Assembly: GCA_020638795.1 (NCBI GenBank)
Contig: JACKHW010000003.1
Coordinates: forward strand, 186,001-250,000
Direction: 5' to 3'
Length of the DNA stretch: 64,000 bases
Source: Planctomycetota bacterium
Lineage (GTDB): Bacteria > Planctomycetota > UBA1135 > GCA-002748355
How positions within the stretch are numbered: position 1 is the stretch's first letter; every line of letters starts with the position of its first letter. Made by a program: the position numbers and the translations under genes. Positions 41,439-51,077 of the stretch are shown here, piece by piece. Below the pieces are notes generated by a model. The model was not told the origin of the DNA. It did not search any database and saw only the letters and a program-made list of their open reading frames with translations.

Positions 41439-43640
41439 CTAAGGCAACTGCCGGAAGAGTCGTCCACCGAGCCCGCGCACGACGGGTCTCGGAAGCTTCT
41501 GCCATACGCGCCTGTAGCCACTGAGTTTCGGATTGTCGGGCGTGAAATCGGGCAGTTTTCCCGTCGGTGACAACCAGTACTGGTAGCCGAGCTGGATCTG
41601 CTCGAACCCCATGTTCTTCTTGAAGCTCGCGGGTCCGCTGTCCTTGCGGCTTCGTCCGAAATCGAAGCTACGGATGCCGTTCTCGACGGCCCACGCCATG
41701 AGGCTCCAATACATGAAGTTGTTCACACCCGGGACACCGGGGTCCTCGAGCACCCCTGAATAGTACGGCAAGATCTGATCCCGGAATCGCAACGAGAGCA
41801 CGGCAGCAACCGCGCGCCCCGATCCCGTGCGAACCTCGTGCAGGACGAAGTCCTTACCGAAGTTCGTGCGCAACCGCTCGAGCATGGATCTCGGGACCGT
41901 CGGCGAGCCGAGCCCCTGCTTGTTCTCCGTGAACAGACGGTGGAACCGCCCGAGATCCTCGGACGGAACGAGTGCGACGCCTGCCTGGATCGCCTTGCGA
42001 ACCTCGGCCCGTGCCTTGCGTGGGATCGCCCCCAGACAGGCCTCCGGATCGTCCGGGAGATCACGGACGAACGTGACGTAGCGGTCGTTGGGCTCGAGTT
42101 CGATCCCGAGTTCTGCGCAATCGTACGGAGCGTAGTGTCTCAGTTCGAGGTATGCGTGACCGCGTTCCTGCGTGCGTTCGATCGCGACGTCGAGGAGCCG
42201 TCGTGCGACGTCGGCTCCTTCGGCGACGATGCCGCCATAGACTGCAAACGGCATCGAGATCGACACCTTGCCGAGGAACATCGACTTGATCGGGAACCAC
42301 GGCAGATACCCGACGATGCGGTCGTCCCGTTCGACGATCAGGCTGTCGGCATCCGTCTTCAGCTCGGACTCGACCATGCGTCTCCACGCACTCGTGTGGT
42401 AGACCGTCCCCCGTTCGCAGCCTCGCAGGAAGTCGTCGATCATCGCGTCTTCGCCCGGTGACGGTCGGCGAAGGCGGAGTTCGCCACTGGCTGCCTGCCC
42501 CGAGATCGCGGGAAGCACTTCGACTCGGTGTGGCGCGGAACCCACGTGGCTGCGATCCGCGCTCGTACCGCCGGACGCATCACGCACGGGCATCTCGGTC
42601 GAAGGATTCGTGGCCGCATCGGTCGCGATCACGGCAGCACCCGGTGGCCCACTCGTGAGGATGCGATCGATCTTGTAGTCCTTCAGGTCGCGACTCTGCG
42701 TGAAGATGATGATCTCCCCCACGAGTCCGAACCCGATGAACTGCAGACCGAAGGAGATCAGCACGACGCCGAGCAACACGATCGGTCGATCTTGAATGCT
42801 CGATTGCACGAAGATCCTCGAGATGACGGGCGGTAGCGCAACCGCGAGTCCGATCGTCACGAGGATCATCCCGATGATCCCGAAGAAGCGAAGCGGCTTG
42901 CGCGTGAACCGAGTCAGGAACGTGACCGCGAGGATGTCGAGCAAGCGACGGAAGTAGACGCCGACACCGAAGAACCCGGTCTTGCCGCGCTCCTCGCGAT
43001 GGACGACCTGCACCTCGCGCACTTGGAAACCGCGCCGCGCGGCCATGATCGGCAAGAAGCGGAACAAGTCGCCATACAGTGCGACTTCTTCGAGGACCTC
43101 GCGTCGCATCAGACGGAAGCAGCAATTGAGGTCGTGAAGACCGACCTTCGACAGGAGCCGCAACGACCAGTTGAACAGCATCGACTGCCACTGGTTGAGC
43201 TTCGCGTCGATGCGCGGATGCCGCCATGGGCTGATGAGGTCGAGCTCTTCTTTCTCGAGCTTCTCGATCATCGGCCCGATCGACTTCGGATCGATTTGCA
43301 GGTAGTCCCAAGCCGTCAGGATCAGCTTGCCGCGCGCGTGTTCGAGCGCGGCGCGGAATGCGATGGATTCCCCGTGCCCACCACCTTGGAGCGTGAGCAC
43401 GCGCACGTCGTCGCGCTCTGCCTGCAAGCGCTCGAGACGCTCGATCATCGCCGGACTCTGGCCGTCGAGAATGAAGACGTATTCGCCCGTGCGACCGATC
43501 TCGGCGAGGGCGTGCGAGTAGCTTCGTAGAAGGACGTGGATCTGTGCATCCGGATCGCTGACGTAGATCAGGATGGAGATCTCGGGCCCGTCCTTGGGCT
43601 CCTGCGTCGGTGCTTCGGCGACGTCCAAGACTTGGCTCAC
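41439..43640 (-). CDS. fusion of GT2 domain and FemAB-type acyltransferase (exosortase-system-associated)
   Basis: A 733-residue two-domain protein. Residues 1-320 are a DPM1-like GT2 with two C-terminal transmembrane segments (FFGIIGMILVTIGLAVALPP and IVLLGVVLISFGLQFIGFGLVG). The catalytic motifs are eroded: ILDGQSP instead of VDDGSxD, and AWDYLQID instead of MDADLQxDP. After a Ser/Ala/Gly linker, residues about 385-733 form a FemAB/GNAT-like domain (TVYHTSAWRRMV, YLELRHYAPYDCAEL, FVRDLPDDPEACL, GVNNFMYWSLMAWAVENGIRSFDFGRSRKDSG). This matches the FemAB-related PEP-CTERM/XrtA-system proteins. GTG 43640 overlaps the upstream GT2 stop as GTGA. It presumably adds an acyl or aminoacyl group to, or flips, the EPS glycan. 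Confidence 0.87.
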   Translation of the reverse strand: MSQVLDVAEAPTQEPKDGPEISILIYVSDPDAQIHVLLRSYSHALAEIGRTGEYVFILDGQSPAMIERLERLQAERDDVRVLTLQGGGHGESIAFRAALEHARGKLILTAWDYLQIDPKSIGPMIEKLEKEELDLISPWRHPRIDAKLNQWQSMLFNWSLRLLSKVGLHDLNCCFRLMRREVLEEVALYGDLFRFLPIMAARRGFQVREVQVVHREERGKTGFFGVGVYFRRLLDILAVTFLTRFTRKPLRFFGIIGMILVTIGLAVALPPVISRIFVQSSIQDRPIVLLGVVLISFGLQFIGFGLVGEIIIFTQSRDLKDYKIDRILTSGPPGAAVIATDAATNPSTEMPVRDASGGTSADRSHVGSAPHRVEVLPAISGQAASGELRLRRPSPGEDAMIDDFLRGCERGTVYHTSAWRRMVESELKTDADSLIVERDDRIVGYLPWFPIKSMFLGKVSISMPFAVYGGIVAEGADVARRLLDVAIERTQERGHAYLELRHYAPYDCAELGIELEPNDRYVTFVRDLPDDPEACLGAIPRKARAEVRKAIQAGVALVPSEDLGRFHRLFTENKQGLGSPTVPRSMLERLRTNFGKDFVLHEVRTGSGRAVAAVLSLRFRDQILPYYSGVLEDPGVPGVNNFMYWSLMAWAVENGIRSFDFGRSRKDSGPASFKKNMGFEQIQLGYQYWLSPTGKLPDFTPDNPKLSGYRRVWQKLPRPVVRGLGGRLFRQLP

Positions 43641-44647
43641 GAATGGTCTCCGGTATCGACGAGTTCGCGACCGGCGTGCTGGAAGAAGCCCGAGACGTGC
43701 ACGGAGAGCTCGCAGAGCAGACCGAGGAGGAAGAGATTGAGCGCGGTCACGAGTGTGAGAACGCCACACGTGATGTAGCTGATGTCCCAGGACACGAGGA
43801 GACGCACACCCTTTCCGTCACCGAACTTGAGCAGACCGAGGAGGATGAACCCGAACGACACGAAGAAAAGGGGGAAACTGATCAGACCGAAGTAGCGAAC
43901 CGGGTGACTCGCGAAGCGCACGAGCAAGCGCACGACGAGGAGGTCGGTCAGGACGCGAAAGATCCGGCCGATCCCGTATTTCGACGTTCCGTAGCGCCGG
44001 GCGTGATGCTTCACCGGCATTTCTCGCACGCGTCCCCCGACTCCGGCGGCCAACGCGGGAATGAACCGATGCATGTCCGAGTAGAGGTGCAGCTTGCGAA
44101 CGACCCACGATCGGTATGCCTTGAGCGTGCAGCCGGTGTCGTGGATCCGGACACCCGTGAACATCGAGATCATCCGGTTGGCGATGCGCGACGGTAGCTT
44201 GCGTGAGAACGCGCGATCCTGCCGATCGCGGCGCCAACCGCAAACCACGTCGAACCCGTCCTCGAGTGCGTCGACGAGCCGCGGGATGTCCGACGGGTCG
44301 TTCTGCAGGTCCCCGTCCATCGTCACGACGCGACGCCCGCGACAGACGTCGAAGCCGGCCGCCATCGCCGCGGTCTGCCCGAAATTCCGGCTGAGGAGCA
44401 CGACGCGAATGCGCGGGTCCCGTCTCGCCGCATCGGTCAGGAGTTGCCTCGTGCCGTCTGTCGAGCCATCGTCCACGAGGACGAGTTCGTAGGTCCACGG
44501 CACAGGATCGAGCGCGCGCCGCAGAGCAGACAGGAGCGGCTGGACGTTGTCGTACTCGTCATACAGCGGAACCACGACGGAGAGGTCCGGCGCGGCTCGC
44601 ATCACGAGTTCGGGGCTCGCTGGATCAGGGCGCGTCGTCTCCATCAT
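43637..44647 (-). CDS. DPM1-like family 2 glycosyltransferase with two C-terminal TM helices
   Basis: A 336-residue polyprenyl-phosphate glycosyltransferase. The canonical motifs are intact: LSVVVPLYDEYDNVQPL, LVLVDDGSTDGTRQLL and VVTMDGDLQNDPSDIP. Two C-terminal hydrophobic segments (YFGLISFPLFFVSFGFILLGLL and ISYITCGVLTLVTALNLFLLGLLCELSV) are typical of the DPM1-like group, which makes lipid-linked sugars on undecaprenyl phosphate for periplasmic transfer. ATG 44647 or 44644 is possible. It is coupled to the GT2-FemAB gene by GTGA, and a TATACT box precedes it. Confidence 0.93.
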   Translation of the reverse strand: MMETTRPDPASPELVMRAAPDLSVVVPLYDEYDNVQPLLSALRRALDPVPWTYELVLVDDGSTDGTRQLLTDAARRDPRIRVVLLSRNFGQTAAMAAGFDVCRGRRVVTMDGDLQNDPSDIPRLVDALEDGFDVVCGWRRDRQDRAFSRKLPSRIANRMISMFTGVRIHDTGCTLKAYRSWVVRKLHLYSDMHRFIPALAAGVGGRVREMPVKHHARRYGTSKYGIGRIFRVLTDLLVVRLLVRFASHPVRYFGLISFPLFFVSFGFILLGLLKFGDGKGVRLLVSWDISYITCGVLTLVTALNLFLLGLLCELSVHVSGFFQHAGRELVDTGDHS

Positions 44648-44657
44648 GCGGCGGAAA

Positions 44658-44663
44658 AGTATA
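44658..44663 (-). promoter_or_regulatory. candidate -10 element of a near-leaderless promoter
   Basis: TATACT on the minus strand lies 10 nt upstream of the GT2 start, so transcription would begin within a few bases of the ATG. The -35 region at 17-bp spacing (GTCCGA) is poor. It is notable mainly because it is an A/T hexamer in a GC-rich gap of 100 bp. Confidence 0.25.
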
Positions 44664-44747
44664 GCAGCGGGTCGAACGACTCGGACACGAGCTCGGTGCG
44701 TGAAATCTTCCGGTGATACGCGCCACCGAAGGCTCCCAGGACCCGTT

Positions 44748-45200
44748 TCACGTCGTCGCAAACAGCGCGAAGAGGAGGCTGCCGAGCAGAACGAAGCCGA
44801 GCACGGCGGTGACGAGCACCACCATGACGGGCCGCAACATGCTGTGCTCGTCGAGGACCATCCGCAGCGATGCAGGTCGCGGCGGCAGATCGACGACGCG
44901 ATCGACGAGTCCGGTCGCGAGCCGATCGGCCCGCGCGAGGCGCCCTTTCGTCACCTCCACGTGCATGCGTCTCGCTTCGCGCGACAAGTCACGGGCGGCG
45001 TCCTCGTCGACGAAACTGCGCTCGAGGACACCGCTCTTGACTTCGCGGAGCAGCCGCGTGAATCGCTCGTCGTCGCCGTCTCCTTCCCACGGAGTTTCGC
45101 TCTGGAGCGCTGGCAAGAGCACGAACGTGGCGCGCCGCCGTGCCGCGCATTCGCACGGCAAGAGCTCTCCACACGACGTGCAGCGAGGCGACTCGTCCAT
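44748..45200 (-). CDS. tail-anchored protein with N-terminal zinc ribbon
   Basis: A 150-residue protein. It has an N-terminal C-T-S-C-G-E-L-L-P-C-E-C zinc-ribbon-like knuckle, a charged helical middle (AARDLSREARRMHVEV), and a single C-terminal transmembrane helix (VMVVLVTAVLGFVLLGSLLFALF) that would tail-anchor it. No family recognised. It is divergent from the NtrC-type gene. ATG 45200 is chosen because the upstream in-frame part is proline-rich and would extend towards the neighbour. Confidence 0.65.
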   Translation of the reverse strand: MDESPRCTSCGELLPCECAARRRATFVLLPALQSETPWEGDGDDERFTRLLREVKSGVLERSFVDEDAARDLSREARRMHVEVTKGRLARADRLATGLVDRVVDLPPRPASLRMVLDEHSMLRPVMVVLVTAVLGFVLLGSLLFALFATT

Positions 45201-45346
45201 ACGCGAGGCTATCGGCCCGCGCGGCCCGGTGGCTCCTGGGTCCGCGCCACCTCGCGCTGACACGGGTGGTACGGGTGCGGGCCCGCGGGACGCCATCGCG
45301 TCGAACGTGTTCAACTCGGAGGCCCGGGACTTCCGATCACAACCTC

Positions 45347-46735
45347 ATGTCCTCAGAGATCCTGGTTGTCGAAGCCCACGGAAGCGAGCTGTGGCACATC
45401 CTCGAAACCAAGGGGCACTCCGTGTCCCGGTGCGCGAGTTTCGAGGAGGCCCACGACCGCTTCCGGCATCACGCAGTCGAAATCTGCGTCTTCGACCAAG
45501 ACCTCCCCGATTGGGACCCGTCCTTCTTGTCCCACTGTCGCGAGGCCAAGCCCGACGTCCCGATCCTGCTGATCAGCGGCTTCGGCACCGTCGAGTCGGC
45601 AGTCGAGGCGCTTCGTCTCGGCGCATTCGATTTCCTCGGGAAGCCCGTCCTGCCGGACGAGTTCTTGCTTTCTCTGGAACGCGCCCTCGCGCAGCGCACG
45701 CTGGTGGCCGAGAACCGCACCCTGCGCCGGGCGCTCGATCGCCATCGCAAGCTCGACAACATCGTCGGCACGAGCGAGCGCATGAACCGCATCTTCGAAG
45801 TCGTCGAGTCGGTAGCTCCGACGCGCGCAACCGTGCTGATCACGGGCGAATCGGGCACCGGGAAGACGCGCCTCGCACGGGCGGTCCACGAGCTGTCACC
45901 ACGCCACGAGGGGCCCTTCGTCGAAGTCAACTGCGGAGCATTGCCCGACTCGCTCCTCGAGTCCGAGCTCTTCGGACACGCCAAGGGGGCGTTCACGGGC
46001 GCGCTGCGGGACAAGGTCGGCAAGTTCGAGGACGCCAATGGCGGGACGATCTTCCTCGACGAGATCGCGACGGCTTCGACCGCGCTCCAGATCAAGCTCC
46101 TGCGCGTGATCCAGGACCGCATGTTCGAACGCGTCGGCGAAACGAAGACGCGCACGAGCGACGCTCGCATCGTGCTCGCGACCAACAGCGATCTCCTGGA
46201 ACTCGTCGACAAGGGCGAGTTCCGCGAGGATCTCTACTACCGAATCAACGTCGTCAACGTCGAACTCCCGTCCCTGCGCGAACGGCACGAAGACGTTCCC
46301 TATCTGCTCGACCATTTCTTGCAGCTCTTCTGCGACTTGCACGGGAAGTCCGTGGAGGGGATCGAGCCGGCAGCACTCGACGCCGTGCTGACCCACAGTT
46401 GGCCTGGCAACATCCGAGAGCTCGAAAACGCGATCGAGCGCGCAGTCGTGCTCGCCCGTGGCGCTCGGATCGAACTCGCGGATCTGCCGCCGGCCCTCCA
46501 CCGGCGGGATCGTGGCGAAGCGTCGCGCTTCGAGGAGGCGGACGAGATCCTGCCGCTACGACAGGCCCTGGAAGAGCCTGAGCGCCGTATCATCGAGCGG
46601 GCACTCGAGCTGAATGACTGGAATCGGCAGCGCACCGCCGACATGCTCGAAGTCAATCGGACGACGTTGTTCCACAAGATGAAGAAGTACGGGCTTCTCG
46701 AAACGGCTCGGTCCGTGCGCCCTCGTAGCCATTGA
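45347..46735 (+). CDS. NtrC-type sigma-54-dependent response regulator
   Basis: A 462-residue activator. Residues 1-120 are a receiver domain with phospho-acceptor candidate D50 (VFDQDLPDWDP) and the conserved Lys in FLGKP. The acidic pocket that is usually DD is E-A at 9-10 (LVVEAHGSE), so Mg2+-dependent phosphorylation may be weakened. The AAA+ domain has Walker A GESGTGKT (167-174), the sigma-54-contacting GAFTGA (AKGAFTGALRDKVG), Walker B TIFLDEIA and the R-finger region. A Fis-type HTH closes the protein (NRQRTADMLEVNRTTLFHKMKKYG). It is followed 28 bp later by the giant TPR gene. No cognate kinase is visible. Confidence 0.93.
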   Translation: MSSEILVVEAHGSELWHILETKGHSVSRCASFEEAHDRFRHHAVEICVFDQDLPDWDPSFLSHCREAKPDVPILLISGFGTVESAVEALRLGAFDFLGKPVLPDEFLLSLERALAQRTLVAENRTLRRALDRHRKLDNIVGTSERMNRIFEVVESVAPTRATVLITGESGTGKTRLARAVHELSPRHEGPFVEVNCGALPDSLLESELFGHAKGAFTGALRDKVGKFEDANGGTIFLDEIATASTALQIKLLRVIQDRMFERVGETKTRTSDARIVLATNSDLLELVDKGEFREDLYYRINVVNVELPSLRERHEDVPYLLDHFLQLFCDLHGKSVEGIEPAALDAVLTHSWPGNIRELENAIERAVVLARGARIELADLPPALHRRDRGEASRFEEADEILPLRQALEEPERRIIERALELNDWNRQRTADMLEVNRTTLFHKMKKYGLLETARSVRPRSH

Positions 46736-46763
46736 TCCGCGAACGGTTCGAGCCCCGCCAATC

Positions 46764-49700
46764 ATGCTCCGGCATTCCCTCACAGTCATCGTTCTGCTCT
46801 TCCTGCTCGGTCTCGCGATGATCCTCGGCTATGCCGCGTGGAATCGTGAGGCAGCACCCGACGCCCTCACGGAGGCAGCACGCCTCCTCGACGAAGACCG
46901 TGCGCAAGATGCACTTCGACTGCTCAATCACGTCGAACGAACACTCGGTCCCAACGGGGACCCGGAGTTGCGGCGCCGTGTCTTCGATCTGCGCTACCAG
47001 GCGCACGATCGCGTTGGCAATCAGAAGAACGCGCTGTCCGACCTCAACAACCTGCAACGTTCGTTCGGCGAACCGTCACCCGAGGACAAACGGACGTACG
47101 AGTACGCCAAGATAAGGCTCCTCCTCGCACTCGGGCGAAAAGAACCCGAGCAGTGGGATCGTGCACTCGAAGAAGCGCGCGCCAGCCTCAACACCAACAA
47201 CGCGGACCACGAACTCCGCGAGATTGTCGGGCAAGTCCTGCAGGCAATGTACGAACGTGACCTGCGCGTCATCGTCGAAGAAGATCTCCCGCCGCTGCTG
47301 CCGAGTGAACCCCTCGAACGCACGGTGGCTGCGATCGACGAGTTCGTCTACCGCGAACCGAGCGATCCAGAAGGCCGCCGGCAGCTCGACCTGCTCCGCG
47401 GACTCTTGACGGATCAACTGCGCGACCCTCAGCACGTCGACCGATTGCTCGGGCGTCTGACCTCGATTCGCGATCGCGTTCTGGAAACGAGCGAGCACTA
47501 TCGCTTTGCGTTGCGTGGACAACTCCCCGCGTGGAATGCCTTGCAGGGATATTGCGGACAACTGCTGCGTTCGGACCGCGCCCAAGAGGCAGGAGCCATC
47601 GCATGGTTGTATCTGCTGCGCTTCCCCCGTCGCTACGGCAGTGTGATCGCCGCGAGCCGTGCGCTCGAGGCCTTCGTCGCCATCGGCAACATTTCGCAGG
47701 CGTGCAAGGCCGGAGCTTATTGGCTCGAGAAGAACCCCGTCGAGACCGTCGTCGAGAACAAGTGGTTCAACTACACCGTACTCGACGCGTACCTGCTCTA
47801 TGCACGCGCGTTGCATCTCCAGAAAGACGACATCGCGATCGACACGCTCAACACGCAACTGCTCAAGCACGGCAAGGCGAACTACAACAACGTCCTCTGG
47901 CCGGACATGAACTGGAACCTCGGCCTGCTCTACGACGTCCGCAAGGACACGAATGCCGTCGAGTCGACCTTGGCGCAGTTCTGTCGTTCGTATGCGTGGC
48001 GTGAAGCCGGACCGGGCGGCGAGGTCGATTGGTACCGTGAGGCCCTCGAACTGCGCTACAAGGCGGCGCGCTCCCGCAACAACGACGCTGGTGCGGACCT
48101 CGTGCTCGAAGAGTGGATCAAGGCGCGCCCGAAGGATCGCACGGCGCGGTTCCTGCGCGCGCAACGCTTGCTCGAACGCGGCGAGTATCTCCTCTGCGTT
48201 CACGACACCAACGTCATCATCCAAGCTGCGGACGCGACGGCGAAGGAGCGCGAGACCGCGCTCGGTATCCGACTCGAAGCGCGCAATCGGGAGTTCGCGA
48301 AAGACGGTCGGGACGCTGCAGGCATCCTGAAGACCCTCGTCCTCGACGACGGAGCCACGATCGTCATCCCCGACCCCGTGCTCCACATCGGCGTCGCACG
48401 GCTCGCGCTCGACGCGGGCCTCGAGAAGATCGCGCGGCGACAGATCCGGGCGGCGGCGGAATCCCTGCAATGGTCCTCCACACTGCGCCTGCTCCAAGCT
48501 CGGTCCGCGCTGTTGCGTGACGAAGATCCCCTCTACGACATCGAGCAGGTACTCGAGAGCGATCCGGATTCGCTCGAAGCACACCTGCTCTGGATCGAGG
48601 CGCTCGAGAAGCAGGACGCCTCCAAAGTCCGGATCGAGCGCGCGTGGTACGACCTGATCCGCACCAACCCGACCAATCTCGCCGCCGCGATGCGGCTCGG
48701 CGATCTCTTGATCGAACGCTCGGCCTTCGATCTCGCGCTCGATCTCGGCACGAGCGCCGGCGTGAACGATCAAGGCAAGCGAGAACTCGCCTGGATTCGC
48801 GGGCGCGCGCTGCTCGGGCTCGGCCGCGCGAACGACGCGATCGACGAATTGCAGAGTCTCCCGAACGAATCGCCGAAGCGAATCCCGGCACTCGCACTCG
48901 CGATGGAGACTTCCGCGCGGCTCGGCAAGTTCGACAAGCTCCCCGGGCTGCGGCGTCTGCTTCTGCGAGCCCAACCCGATGCACGGACACTCACGAGCAC
49001 GGCAGAGTCGCTCGCCAGTCATCGTCGTTATGGCGAAGCGCTCGAACTCCTGCTCGAAGTCTCCGAACGCAATCCCGATCTCGTCGACGGCCGTGACGGC
49101 AAGCTCTTCATTCTCAGCGGACGCTTGCGCTACGCACAGGGTCAGACCAAGGCGGGCCAAGAGGACTGGGAACGCGCGATCTCGTTTCCCGACGGCAGCG
49201 AGGCGATCCCACTCCTCGCACTGTCGTTCACGCTCGAAGGACGGATCGACGAAGCCAAAGAGATCTTGCACCTCACGCCACAGCCACCGGGCGATCCCCT
49301 GATCCTCGCGTACCTCTATCTGCGCCTCGATCGGGGGGACGATGCGATGGCTGCCGTTCGCGGTTTCCGGACGGATCGCAGCGCGTTGCTCGCCAAGCTC
49401 CTGCAACAGTCGCTGCACCTCGCCACCAAGACCGCCGGCGAGCCACCGACCACGCCGTATTCGTGGTTCACGACCATCGTCAACTCGGCACCGGAACTCT
49501 GCTTCGAGGCACTCGCACTGTCCCGAGGGATCGCATTCGAAGGTCACGCCGAGGAGGCGATGAAGAGCCTCGCCAAGTCCCTCGAAGGCAGCGAAGCGTT
49601 CGTTCAGTCCGCGATCGAGACACTGCGCAGCTATCAGAACCTGCTCGCTGGCCGCGATCGACTCGCCGCCGATGGACTCGCTCAGGTCGTCAAGACCAAC

Positions 49701-51071
49701 CCCGACTTCTTCCCCGCGTACGACGAACTCTTCCTCCTCGCTGAAGAAGATCGTCCCGAGATGTTGATGACGCCGGACATGCTCCAGCGGTACGAGAACC
49801 TCACGAAGAAGCTTCCGGCCCAACTCGTGCGCGAATCCAAGTGGGCGATCTTGGCCGTGATCGGCAAGGGACAGCGAAGCAGCGACCCGGCCGAGGCGAA
49901 GAAGATCTACGAGCAGGCAAAGGTCTTCGCCGAGACGATCGGCTCGAATGATCCAGCGCCCCTGCGAGCGCTGGCACGCATCGCACAGGAAAGTGGGGAC
50001 CTCCTGACCGCATTGGAGCGCCAGTTCGAGGTCCTCGACAAGACCTCGGGTCGCATGCAGCTCGGCGAGTTGCGCTTCACGCTCACGCTCGCCCTCGCTG
50101 CTCTCGAGACCGAAGAGGGCCGGTCGGCCGAGACCGCGCTCGGTCGTTTGGTTCGCAAGGCAGGCGACTACGCCAGGCTCCACCGGGACCGCGTTTCCCG
50201 TCGCGAAGCGGATCCGCTCGGCGCTGCCGCCGTCCTGCAGACGCGACTCGACGACATCGATCGCACACTCACCGACTCCGAGCGTCACGATCGTGCGGTT
50301 CGACTGCTCGAAGCCACACTGCGTCCAGTCCTCGAAGCGCGTGTCCCCCCGCAGCGGGACATCGAAGGCATCGTACTCGTCCTGCGCGAACTCGCCGACC
50401 GTAAGCCGCCCGCAGAAATTCGATCGCTCATCGAGGACCTGCTCGTGCGCGACCCTTCGATGTTCGATCTGTGGCTGTTGCGCAGCGAGCTCGAAGAACG
50501 CTACCGCAACGTCCCCGAGGCTCGTGCCGCCGTCGCTTGGATCCCGGACGTGCTTCCGGACTATCGACCGGTTCTCGACCAGCTCGTGCGGTTGCGCGGC
50601 CGGTATCCGGTTTCGGATCAGGCCGTCTACGAGAAGCTCCTCGCCGCGATTCCGGACGATAACGAAGGGCAGTGGGCACGGGCCGTGCTGTTCGCGCGCC
50701 TCGGCAATGCGACGGTCGCCGAGCAGACGTTCGCGAAGGTCACGCGCCCGCTGGCACGTCCCGAAGCGACGCTCCGGGATCTCAACAAGATCTTCGCGGG
50801 CGGCCCCACGGGTGACTTCGGCGACGTCGAAGCGTCGTTCATGGCGCGCGCGAAGACCGATGGCGACGCGATCGCCGCGTTCTCGGATGACATGGCGACC
50901 CAGCTCGACCTGCTCGTGGAAGACCGTGCGCGCGAGCTCGAAGCGACCGCGGTCGAAGAAGAGCGCGCCCTCCTTCGAAACTCGACGAGCGCGCCCGAAG
51001 AAGAGATTCGGCGTCGCCGCGACGAAGAACGGATCCGACGCGCAGCCGAACAAGCCGCCCGCCGCCGCTGA
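46764..51071 (+). CDS. very large membrane-anchored TPR protein
   Basis: A 1435-residue protein with one N-terminal transmembrane helix (LTVIVLLFLLGLAMILGYAAW). The long remainder is a near-continuous helical solenoid with many TPR-like helix pairs (for instance EAARLLDEDRAQDALRLLNHV and RAQRLLERGEYLLCVHDTNVII). It ends in a charged coiled-coil tail (EEIRRRRDEERIRRAAEQAARRR). No catalytic motif is seen. It resembles TPR proteins in exosortase/PEP-CTERM loci (PrsT-like), which act in EPS assembly, but it is longer and has no lipobox. It is flanked by an NtrC-type activator and a GT-C-like membrane protein on the same strand. Confidence 0.8.
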   Translation: MLRHSLTVIVLLFLLGLAMILGYAAWNREAAPDALTEAARLLDEDRAQDALRLLNHVERTLGPNGDPELRRRVFDLRYQAHDRVGNQKNALSDLNNLQRSFGEPSPEDKRTYEYAKIRLLLALGRKEPEQWDRALEEARASLNTNNADHELREIVGQVLQAMYERDLRVIVEEDLPPLLPSEPLERTVAAIDEFVYREPSDPEGRRQLDLLRGLLTDQLRDPQHVDRLLGRLTSIRDRVLETSEHYRFALRGQLPAWNALQGYCGQLLRSDRAQEAGAIAWLYLLRFPRRYGSVIAASRALEAFVAIGNISQACKAGAYWLEKNPVETVVENKWFNYTVLDAYLLYARALHLQKDDIAIDTLNTQLLKHGKANYNNVLWPDMNWNLGLLYDVRKDTNAVESTLAQFCRSYAWREAGPGGEVDWYREALELRYKAARSRNNDAGADLVLEEWIKARPKDRTARFLRAQRLLERGEYLLCVHDTNVIIQAADATAKERETALGIRLEARNREFAKDGRDAAGILKTLVLDDGATIVIPDPVLHIGVARLALDAGLEKIARRQIRAAAESLQWSSTLRLLQARSALLRDEDPLYDIEQVLESDPDSLEAHLLWIEALEKQDASKVRIERAWYDLIRTNPTNLAAAMRLGDLLIERSAFDLALDLGTSAGVNDQGKRELAWIRGRALLGLGRANDAIDELQSLPNESPKRIPALALAMETSARLGKFDKLPGLRRLLLRAQPDARTLTSTAESLASHRRYGEALELLLEVSERNPDLVDGRDGKLFILSGRLRYAQGQTKAGQEDWERAISFPDGSEAIPLLALSFTLEGRIDEAKEILHLTPQPPGDPLILAYLYLRLDRGDDAMAAVRGFRTDRSALLAKLLQQSLHLATKTAGEPPTTPYSWFTTIVNSAPELCFEALALSRGIAFEGHAEEAMKSLAKSLEGSEAFVQSAIETLRSYQNLLAGRDRLAADGLAQVVKTNPDFFPAYDELFLLAEEDRPEMLMTPDMLQRYENLTKKLPAQLVRESKWAILAVIGKGQRSSDPAEAKKIYEQAKVFAETIGSNDPAPLRALARIAQESGDLLTALERQFEVLDKTSGRMQLGELRFTLTLALAALETEEGRSAETALGRLVRKAGDYARLHRDRVSRREADPLGAAAVLQTRLDDIDRTLTDSERHDRAVRLLEATLRPVLEARVPPQRDIEGIVLVLRELADRKPPAEIRSLIEDLLVRDPSMFDLWLLRSELEERYRNVPEARAAVAWIPDVLPDYRPVLDQLVRLRGRYPVSDQAVYEKLLAAIPDDNEGQWARAVLFARLGNATVAEQTFAKVTRPLARPEATLRDLNKIFAGGPTGDFGDVEASFMARAKTDGDAIAAFSDDMATQLDLLVEDRARELEATAVEEERALLRNSTSAPEEEIRRRRDEERIRRAAEQAARRR

Positions 51072-51077
51072 CGCGCC

